From Vanilla planifolia (Eukaryota > Streptophyta > Magnoliopsida > Asparagales > Orchidaceae), in the NCBI GenBank assembly GCA_023846275.1, contig JAIUJO010000086.1:962690-1026689 (forward strand): DNA of 64,000 bases, read 5' to 3'. Numbering within the stretch: position 1 is the first letter of the stretch; the number at the start of each line of letters is the position of its first letter. Shown one piece after another: positions 1 to 9,190 of the stretch. The notes beneath the pieces were generated by a model. That model was not told the DNA's origin. It ran no database searches and was given only the letters and a program-made list of their open reading frames with translations. The translations under genes and the position numbers were made by a program.

Positions 1-475
1 AGTGATAATGAAAAAAAAAATTCTAAGCTCCTTTAGTGTAAGATTTGTTGGATCAATTATATATGGTAATAGGATTCACTAAGCTAGACCTATGATCAAG
101 ATATCAGCAAGTCAAAGTTGTGGCTTAAGATGAAGCCAAGATTACTTATGTGGCTTAATAAGTATCTTTTGAGCTTTTAGTCATGCCTTTTGGCTTAACA
201 AATGTACATGCTATATTCTAAAATTTAATGAACAATATTCTTTATGAGTATCTTAACTAGTTTATTATGGTATATCTTAACGTTATTATTATCTATAATA
301 ATTCTCTTGAAGAACATTTTGTTCAATTGTAACAAAATCCTGTCTAAATTAAGAGAATTTCAACTTTATGCAAATATGGAGAAGTGTAAATTTGCTAAGG
401 AAGATATCATGTTTCACTATAATTCCATAATAAGTTCATTTGACATGAAACAATAGTTGTTGGACTAATATGGAT
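1..475 (+). mobile_element. Ty3/gypsy retrotransposon fossil, reverse transcriptase part
   Basis: This is an old, broken piece of a Ty3/gypsy pol gene that runs in from before the window. Translation shows the RT core in order: a stretch like the family's KLDLRSGYHQ segment near 80-115, MPFGLTN near 185-205, and LREFQLYANMEKCKFA near 347-395, which fits the helix after the YLDD region. Only the RT palm is visible. No LTR, integrase or RNase H follows, and the homology stops where the tandem repeat begins. It is disrupted in several places and looks ancient. Confidence 0.85.
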
Positions 476-485
476 AAGCTCTCAC

Positions 486-698
486 AAAATAAATAATTAT
501 TTTTTAATATTTTGAAATATTTATCTCCTTAAAATATTGGAATTTTTTTCTTTCTCAGATAATTTACCTTATTTCTTCAAATTTTTCTCATCAAATTTAG
601 TTATATAAATATTTGACATTAAATCACCTCACTTATAACCTTGACAAGGTTTCCATTGGGCATGATTATATTGTCTCAATTTATCTTATTACATCTTT

Positions 699-729
<31 letters not shown>

Positions 730-2000
730 TTAATATTATAGCTATAATTTATTATTTTGTTTCTTATAATTAACTATAATTCCAAACGAGATCCAATCAT
801 GAAGAAACAAAATTTTTTGACTGATTATGATGCACTTTATTCTATTACATTGTGATTTTAATAATTTTAAATATTTTTTAGGTATTGACCTAATTTATTA
901 GACATTTTATTCTCACCTAATTTCAAGTTTGAGTATTTTATTTTTTATCTCCTAAGTAACTTAGAATATAACTATCTTGAAATATTTATCTCATTTTTTC
1001 ACTTTTTTGCTTCAATTTTATAAGATTATATTACATCAATTCGTCTAATTTCTTTTTTAATATATATTTATTAATATTAAAATAATAATTTATTAGTATT
1101 AATGCTTATTTATTATGTTAATTTAAATTAATTCCAAATGATGTCTGATCTAAATTCTTCACCTACTCGATCTATTTAGAAAGTTATTTTTATATTTTAA
1201 AATATTTTATTTTTTGTTGTTTTGAAAATCCTTATAAGTCATTTTAATTACTACGTGGTTTCATGATTAAGAATATTACATTCAATCTCTTTATTATTTT
1301 GGAGAGTAACTTTCTTGTACCATTTATCTCATTTTCTTCAAATATTTTTCATCAATTTTGTTTGGTTATTATATAACTCTAAATCTCTTCTCATGTGATT
1401 TTTATATAATTTTTAATTTGTTATGTTCATTGATTCAATTTAACTTTTTCAGCTTTATTATATATTTACTTAATATTAGAAGAATACATCATTATTATTT
1501 GTGATTATTTATGTTGGTAATTTACTTAATTTGAAACAAGGGGATCAAAATGAAACAAATGTTGTTGTACTCATCTCCATGAGCTTTAACTATTTAAATA
1601 TTATTTTTTATAATTTTAAATATTATTTTCTAAGTTTTTGGCATGCTCTCAGAAACATTTTGATTCATACCTAATTTGATGATTCAGGATATTATACTAA
1701 TTTATCATAGTGCCCTAGAATACAATTTTCACATATAATTTATCTTATTTCTTTTTATTTTTCAATTGATTTGGATATATTGCTATGTAAATCATTATTG
1801 TGTTGCATGTGATTTTTGCATCGCTTTAATCTGGTCATATTACATCGACTGAATTTATCTCACTTATGCTTTAATAAATATTTACTTAATTTTTAAATAA
1901 TAACCTTTTTGTATACATTTATATATAAAGGGCTATTTTAATATTAAAACAAATGCAAATGATAACATGCCATGCTAATGCTCATATCATGATGTCATTA
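486..2000. repeat. Degenerate tandem array, about four units of 350-460 bp
   Basis: Three ordered landmarks recur. A 'gaaatatttatctcatttt'-like block appears near 515, 979, 1318 and 1731. A 'taatatatatttatt..aatatt' block appears near 700, 1058, 1458 and 1870. A 'ttccaaatgatg'-like block appears near 780, 1131, 1528 and 1950. The steps between landmarks are about 340-460 bp and their order never changes, so this is a worn tandem array and not random AT-rich DNA. The units are well diverged and no coding capacity is visible. Confidence 0.6.
699..723. repeat. (TA)n microsatellite
   Basis: An uninterrupted TA dinucleotide run lies inside the first unit of the surrounding tandem array. Shorter TA runs occur near 30820, 34186 and 37510. 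Confidence 0.9.
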
Positions 2001-5000
2001 CATAATGATATATTGGAGTTTAATAAAGCAACTCTCTTATATCATAATTAATTAGTTAACGTATTTAATGGTTTTGAGATATCGCTTCCATGGACACCGC
2101 TTTTCCTTTATCTTCTCTTCACATTTTTTTATACCATTCATATTATATTTTGTCGTCACTGCCACTTTTCATAAAAAAGCACTTACAAAAACTATTTCAA
2201 ATAATCTTAAAACAAGATTGTATACTTTAACATTTTTAGCTTCATATCATCTAATATGATCTCTATATCACATCGTATGATTCATGGCATACATAGGCCA
2301 AATTATCGATTATATGGGAAATCTCTATTAGAACTTCTTCTAAACCCATCATATTCATCTGATCAGCTCATCATACTTGTAGGATGTTAATGATCACTTG
2401 TCAACGAAAAGATTAAATAAGGCAATTGTTGTTACCTCTTTCCTAAATCAATTGTATTTGTCTGGTTAATTTAGTGAACTAGAACAGGATCAACTAATTA
2501 TGCCATTTACACAAAGCCAAAGCCCCATCACTCGTTATTTTTTGTAGATTGTACCAAATGATTTGGTTGATTGTTTGGTTGAATCATAACAACTAAAAAA
2601 AACAAATTCAACCGTAAATCCACCAAAATCACACAAGATCCACTTCCAAAACACCCCAAATAACAAATATATGATTTATGAAGATGAACTAAATTAGGAA
2701 CTTACCTTAAGATGTGATTCAAGTAAAGTGACGTAAAAAATTTTGTTTCTTCATTTTGCTTTTTTTCTCTTTCTCTATGTTTTCTTTGAATTCCTACAAG
2801 ATCTAAAGCAAAATCTCCTTTAACACTCTCCCGAAGCTCTTTCTCTTCATGCTTCATTTATGCATTACTGAACTTTGCCAAAATGCTCGAGACAATCGAG
2901 CACATCCTATTATTTAATAAGAGGATTATTTTATTATTTAATCTAAATTTCCTACATTTTTATATTTTTTTAATTTTAAATATTTACACAAATTTTAAAT
3001 AGTTTTTGAAAAATATAAACTATATACATACAGATTTCTCAAATTGGAACCTGCATGATAATATACTCAGATTTTGTATACTATCATTACTATCATTGTA
3101 TTCTTTTTAAAAAGCTTATTCATCAATAAATTCTCAAGTTTCAAATATGACATACACAAACTAAAAAATTTAAACTTATTTAGAAGGAATTTTTAAGTAA
3201 ATAAAAAAGACTATTACATATGCACTTTGTTATCAAAAAGAGAGATTGTATAAGCTTTTGTCATAACTCTAATTAGTTGTAGAGAAGAAAAGAAAATGAA
3301 TTAAAGGATCTCTATGGGAAAAATCTAATTAAAAGAAACATGGTAAGTTTTCCCCATGATTTACAATGATTTTGAAGACATCTAGTTAAGATCTAAGCAG
3401 AAAGTATTAATATTTTCATGCAAGCTATAAACTTGCTAAGGAGTCATGTATGAAAGATTTGCAAAGAGAACTAAGCCTTATGTGCTTGAAATCATAACTA
3501 TAGAAGGGAATTCGATGATTTAAATAAAATACAAGAAATAAACAAAGTCTTCGTTATGTATTCAATGGGACCATCAAAAAAACCAACAAAAGATTGAATG
3601 ATCTAATGAAAAATATCAAACAATTTAAAAATGTTTCAACATTTCTATTGTGAGTCTTTATCGAATGCCCAATAGACAATCCAATAATCTTTCAATGATC
3701 ATTTAATGATCTTACATGTGGATTGAATAATATGACTTGGACATATGAGGAATTAACACAAGTAAAATAAAAAAGTTGGAAAAATCTATCATCCATTTAA
3801 CATACATTGAACAATTAAATGAATTGAATCAAATGATCTAATAGGTTGTAGATGATCCAATGGAACAAGTAGACTTCAATATGATGGATCTATTAGGACT
3901 CAATTTATGGAATTAATTGTAATAATATAATATTTTAATCGTATGAGTATTATTTAACAAATTTTTATTATGATTAATGTCACTATCTACAATACAAATT
4001 AATTAAGTACATTTATTGGATGGTGAAAAAGAGATTAAAGAGAAAGGAGATACATTATTTCATTAAAAGTCAAAAAATATATTAAAAAATAATTTTAGAA
4101 AGTTTATAACTTTTAGTGATTTATTACTACTTTATAAAACATTATATGTTTTTAGAAGATGGGATATTAGCCCTACGAAGGAAGAAGAAGAATATTTTGT
4201 AATATCATAAAATCTGGAATTAAATTTGTCACAAAACAAAAGATTAAAATTATAAAAAAATATTACTTTAAATATTTTTGAAAGAAAAATATTAAAATAA
4301 ATGATGATCTTAAAAAATAAAAAAATATAAAAATGATTCATTTTCAGAAGAGAAATTCTTTTTTATGAAAAAAGTTTAAAAAATTAAAAAAATTTAGAAA
4401 AAACTATGTGTAGTATAGTTTTATGAGTTTTACAATTTTTTAAAAATATTTGGATATCATTTATATCAAAATATTTAAGAAAACTAGATTTTGTTTAAAA
4501 TTTTGATTAAAATAGAGTATTTTCTCATTTCTAAAAATTCAATTTATTCTAAAATTAATTAGTGATCAAATACTCGTGAAATAGCCACTAGTGGCTATGA
4601 ATATGTTAAGAAAATTTAAAGAAATGTAGAGTATAGTATAATCTTCATTTTGTGGAAGTTTAAGGTATTTAATTGGAGTAAATGGACATTTTTCTCGAAA
4701 ATCATAGACATAAAATGATTTTGATGGCATTGGTCAAAATTAAAACTTCAAAATATGAGATTTTATTGTGAAAGTAAGTTTTAAGCATTGCAATAAAGAA
4801 TTAAAAAGTATTGTTTTCTATTATGTGAGAATTTAAGCAAACTATGTCGACAAACTTTTGTGAAGTCCCAAAAATTTGGGCTTTTACAAATTGGGTAATT
4901 TGGCATGTGGAGCAAGCGTGGGACGGAAGGTGACAACATTAAATCTCAGGTTAGGTGACTATGACATTTCTTGTACATTTGCTTAGTGGTTCATGAAAAT

Positions 5001-5719
5001 ATAAATTAGTAGCCTTTAACATCTAAACAAGATTAAATTATAAATCAATATTTGGGCAACTTTAACATTTGGATTTAGATGTTAAGTTATGTACTATATA
5101 TTGCTATGGTATTTAATTTCTTGCATATTTTTTATATGACATGACGTGTTTAGCATGCAAAAATATTCATTTGAGCATTGTCATATAAGATGAAAAAATT
5201 TTCATAATAATTTCAATAATTATTTTAATTAAAAAATTTAAATGTATAAAAATAATTATAAGAATAAGTTTAATAACATCATTAGAAAAATGGATGGGAT
5301 CTCTATGTTGATAATCTATGCATCTTTCATATCAAATGGACTCCAAATTATTTTAGACAAAATTTAATATAAGTTACTTATTCAACTCTTCATTTCTTTT
5401 TCTATTTTTATTTTTTTAATCTTTTTTGATATTTTAAATAATATATCTTTCTAAAACACTTATTAAAATAAAAATCATATTGTTAAATTCGTAACAATAT
5501 TTCAAGTATAATCCAAAATATTTTTAAGAAGAACTAATATTAAAAGTTATGATGTTACATTAACTTAACTTTATATGAAAGGAATCTCCTTAAGAGATCA
5601 AAATCCTTGTGATGTATTATTAACATCTCAAAGTATAACATATAGCACTTAATTTCTTTTTAAATTGAAGAAATAGATTTAAAAAATATTATCTGATTTG
5701 AGGTGTTATAGAATTTTGA
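2001..5719. other. AT-rich intergenic sequence, no gene recognised
   Basis: No reading frame here resembles a protein I know. Two short structures stand out: a stem of TGCTCGA and TCGAGCA around a 5-base loop at 2884-2902, and a perfect 18-bp palindrome at 4581-4598. The stretch from 2340 to 2910 is somewhat richer in G+C and may be the tail of an unidentified element. Confidence 0.5.
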
Positions 5720-5772
5720 TAGGTTTTGATTAACATCAGCAATTATAACCTCTTGGATTTCTTGATCTTTCT

Positions 5773-5801
5773 CTACTTATAGAGCTCAAATTTGAGCTCT
5801 A
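5773..5801 (-). promoter_or_regulatory. LTR core promoter: TATA box overlapping a 22-bp palindrome
   Basis: On the minus strand CTATAAGTAG (5773-5782) is a TATA-like box. The palindrome at 5780-5801 is perfect and is centred on AAATTT with AGAGCTC arms. It lies directly upstream of the TATA box and overlaps it by three bases. The sister copy has TATAAATAG at the same place and a worn version of the palindrome. I infer the promoter role from position and sequence only. Confidence 0.5.
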
Positions 5802-5829
5802 AATCCACTCCGAACTACTCTAAATCAAG

Positions 5830-6370
5830 ATCAATCTTGGCCGTTGGATTGAGGCAGCCTTATTCTAGGCCATTGGATTAAGCGAAGGTTTCTCCTACAT
5901 GTATTTTGATATGCTGTCCAAAAACTATTCGTATTGAAGCGATTATTGTAGCGATTTCTAATGGTCTCGTAAATCTTCTCAAGTTTGATTCCCTTGCTTG
6001 TCATTGTGCTTTTTAATTGCATCATTTTACCAAGATTAACATAAGTCATCCGATCGTGCCTACCTTTTCGCATTCTCTACAATGACTCCAGCTCGCTTAT
6101 CTCCCTAGCTGTTTGGGGTTGGCTACCCCCTGCCTCGAGCAATGTTTAATTACTTGGTCCTTGTTGACTTGAAGTCGCATTATTTCATTCAGTTTCCCTT
6201 CGGGCTGATTATGCGCTGTTCTGTTCAGCTTTCCCTACGACCTTAGTCCTTCGCCTTCAGGCTTCGTTCGCCCCTTCGGGTCAATCGAATAATTTTTTAT
6301 TTATTGTTTTAATCCCTAAAACCTGGACGGGCCAGCGGTCGGGTCGGGTCGACCTGCACAATGGTACAGT
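5830..6370. other. GC-rich insert within the LTR fossil
   Basis: Three 60-base rows counted by hand in this block are 47-53% G+C, against about a quarter for the window. It contains repeated CCCTTCGGG-type motifs near 6196 and 6275 and a GGTCGGGTCGGGTCGACC stretch near 6336. The sister LTR copy has only about 120 bp between the matching flanks. An 80-codon open stretch on the minus strand (5831-6073) resembles no protein I know and is probably chance. It could be an insertion, or original LTR sequence deleted from the other copy. Confidence 0.5.
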
Positions 6371-6890
6371 GAAAATCCCAAAACTAAAGTGGTTCTACTA
6401 TGTCTTGTGAGAATTTTTGTGCCAAAATTTGGAATATAAGTGTAATAGAATAATTTTATATTATGATAATGTTACAAGTGTCCTATATGACTATGAAGAG
6501 AAATTCAAGAAAAATAATTCCTAAATAATTTTAAAAAATCAAATACCAATTTCTATATTTTTTATCAATATTGCTTAGCCAAAAAAACAAAATTCAACAA
6601 TTATTTAATTTATAACATTTTCAAATATTAATCTACTAGTGTGCCACATCATGTCAAAATTTGGACATATCAAATTTCAAAAAAATGAAGAAAAATTCAA
6701 GTATAAAAATTTTAGTGCATGTCTTCAATTTTCTTGAAGCTTGCCATGACTCCAAGAGCCATGAAGACCACTATTTTAGACATTTAATGTTCATTGCTTG
6801 ACTTAATTGAATATTAATAATTTCACGTAAAGCAAGCCCGTATAAGATATAAACATTTATACTTGAATCATCAAACACAAGGGTATAATA

Positions 6891-7847
6891 TAAATACTAG
6901 AAAACATTGATACTCAAAAAGGTATTCTGCTTAGTAGAAAAATCATCATTATATGAGATATTATTTATTGTAGTATAAAATTTACGCTCAAATTAGGCTA
7001 AGGTATAGTGTAACTTTTCATTCTATCACTAAGAGAACAATTGAAAAAGAGCAACAATGAATGGACCATCACTATTATAGACAAGTATGGTCGATCAAAT
7101 AGACCATGATGTCACAATTCATATTCTTTCAAATATTAATATAATACTTTTTTACCAATTTATTATCCAAGATATTAATTTATTAAAAATTAAAATAATA
7201 AGACTAAATCCTAATATCATATTAAAAAATAATATTAAGTTAATGATAAAATTTTTCTAGACTAATAACTAAATTTTAAATATTGTTTCTATTTTTCTCA
7301 ATCTCTAATTATTAAAAAATATATAAATATTTCTATTTTTTATTTATTTATATAAAACTATTTTTAATATTCTTTTTTTCAAAGCTTTATTTTGTAATCT
7401 CTCATTTTCAAATTTAAGCTAAGAAATTAATGCAATCTTTTTTTTCGTTTAGTTGGGTTTTTAAGTGTTATTTCTATTTGTTTTTTTTTGCTGAATAATA
7501 TTTATTTGAAAGAAAAAACATATAGCTGCTTCGTTCATCATGTAATTTTTAACAGGGCATATTTAGGTCATTTCAGAATCTCTGGCATTCTCGTTTGAAG
7601 AAATTACAAATGCCGAAGCTCGCCCCTTCGCTCGTGTATAGAAGGCAAGAGCAAGAGTATCGTCGTTCTCGAGACCAAACAATTCCTCGAAAAGATAAAG
7701 AAAAGGTCTTTTTCTTCTTCTTTGGTTTGTAATTTGTTTGTCTGATGCTTTCTGTCTTCTGTTCCTCATCCAATCTCTGCACCTCATCAGGGATCCACTT
7801 TAGCCCTACCCCCACGTAGCTTCGTTGGATCATTTTGGTCATTAACG
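6891..7847. other. AT-rich spacer and likely old promoter/5' UTR of the kinesin pseudogene
   Basis: From 6891 to about 7560 the sequence is AT-rich with no recognisable feature. From about 7560 it becomes clearly richer in G+C, as expected for the 5' leader of a plant gene whose coding region began near 7848. Long open stretches on the minus strand here lie opposite this leader and are not like known proteins. No TATA box can be assigned with confidence. Confidence 0.4.
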
Positions 7848-8270
7848 ATACACACGAGGAACCAGGACAAACCCCCGCTGACTACTGGGTATAATGTTTC
7901 TCGAAGCCGCTCAAATGTAAGGTTTACTTCTCGTCACATTCAATTTCAATCCGTTCTATGGCTAGTGTTCTCCTTGGCTTGGAATTCTTACGTGTAGATT
8001 GATTTGCAGAAGAGCAAGAACTTGGACGAATCGCAGTTACATAGGCGGTAGAAGATTGGACGTGGGAATATGGTAGGAAAGGCAAACGACATGCATTGTC
8101 TCCTATCTTTATCGAGTATGAATACAATATCTGGGGATAATGGAGTTTTTCCCGATACTACCATCTTTCGTAGAGATTGTGATGGAACCGAGATTTTGTT
8201 TAACTCAAGGGATGATGTAGCAAAGTTATTGTCTGAGAAATCAAAGCTCAAAAGCAAAGTAGATTTCTAG
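7848..8270 (+). pseudogene. Kinesin-14 pseudogene, exons 1-2 (N-terminal region)
   Basis: Exon 1 (7848-7916) reads I-H-T-RNQDKPP, matching the family's MASRNQNKPP start with ATG changed to ATA, and ends at a good GTAAGG donor. After a 93-bp intron ending TTTGCAG, exon 2 (8010-8270) continues in the same frame. It shows LHRR, a stop, then KIGRG, which aligns to the family's LDKRRKIG, followed by an 'EILFNSRDDVAKLLSEK' segment equivalent to VEFTKDDVEALLNEK. The final codon before the old splice site is now TAG and the donor is GC instead of GT. The unbroken frame across the intron is strong evidence for this exon model. Confidence 0.85.
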
Positions 8271-8371
8271 GCAACTAGGCTTCCTAATCTTTATGTTATA
8301 ATAATAATCTGTCTCTTTTTTTTTCTTGAGTAATTGTGTTTATTCTAATTTTTACAGTTTTATTTTTTCAG

Positions 8372-9190
8372 GGAAGGATGAATGATTTGAGAAACTACAT
8401 CAAGAGGCTAAAGTCATGTATTAGTTGGTACATTGATCTGGAAGATTGTTTTCTTACAATACAGGATGAGCTCAATAGTTTGTTGGAGTTAGAAAAGAGA
8501 AAGCATTATGAAATTCTTGAAAGTTTTCAATTTACATTTTCAGGAGATGATGAATTTTTTTTACTATTAAAATTTTGAAAATTTCATTTCTTTCCAGAAT
8601 CCCAAATGAATTCCAAAATAGAAGAGTTTACTTTGTTGATTGAGGAATACCAGACAATGAAGTTGTCCTTAGAGAAGAATCTTAAGAGGGAGGAGTCCAA
8701 CAAATTGGTACCTTCTAAAAATTAAATATAGTTTCTTTATTGAAAATATATAACGACAATACTCATGAAACATATCAAGTTACCATTAAAGCTCAGGAGA
8801 AAGAAGCTGAAGCAAGGGCTGCTTCTAAAACTTTTCGTTATGGTCTCATGGAAGATCTTGAGAAAGCTACACAAGAAAAAAATCATCTTAATAGTCAGCT
8901 ATAGCAACATGCATAGTTGAACTTAATTGAATGAAACATTTATATATATTTTTTTTAGATATTCTGTATTTTGTTACTACATGAAAAAAATGATTCAAGG
9001 GACAAACGAACTACTACAAGAGTACAACAATAGCTTGCAATAGTATAACCTTCAGCTACAGGCTGATGTTATCAAGAATGGTGATACTATATCAAAGTTG
9101 CAGAAGGAGAAAAATGCATTGGTGGAGATTATTACTAGATTAACGGATCAGGCTAGCTTGCTTAGGAATCAACTTGAGAATATAGAAGGG
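8372..9190 (+). pseudogene. Kinesin-14 pseudogene, exons 3-6 (start of coiled coil)
   Basis: Exon 3 (8372 to about 8518) begins GRMNDLRNYIKRLKSCISW, matching the family's GK..QM.DYIKRLK.C..W. Exon 4 (8598-8707) ends in REESNKL at a GT donor. Exon 5 (about 8780-8898) holds EKEAEARAASKTF and EDLEKATQEK. Exon 6 (about 8985-9190) holds LLQEYNNSLQ, a stop at 9041, YNLQLQ, and a heptad-rich stretch ending SLLRNQLENIEG. Hydrophobic heptad spacing fits a coiled-coil stalk. Exon 3's donor and exon 5's borders are worn. Confidence 0.85.

Larger units (their letters stand above)
5720..6890 (-). mobile_element. LTR-like fossil, minus strand, same family as 21387-22395
   Basis: Read on the minus strand, this begins near 6890 with a segment containing 'cttgtgtttgatga' and runs through a block holding 'cttggagtcatggcaagc' and 'gatgtggcacac' to a TATA-type promoter at about 5775. 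The same blocks occur in the same order on the plus strand at 21387-21830, so these are two copies of one element. The R/U5 half seen in the other copy is absent here, where homology ends near 5720. A GC-rich stretch of about 540 bp sits between the blocks. I see no internal retrotransposon genes next to it. It is old and incomplete. The copia assignment comes from the better-preserved copy. Confidence 0.6.

Noticed and set aside
5831-6073. 80-codon minus-strand open stretch as a gene
   Set aside because: It lies within the GC-rich insert of an LTR fossil, where long open stretches are expected from composition, and resembles no known protein.
7563-8257. Several overlapping minus-strand open stretches of 67-89 codons
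   Set aside because: They lie opposite the GC-richer leader and first exons of the kinesin pseudogene and have no similarity of their own.
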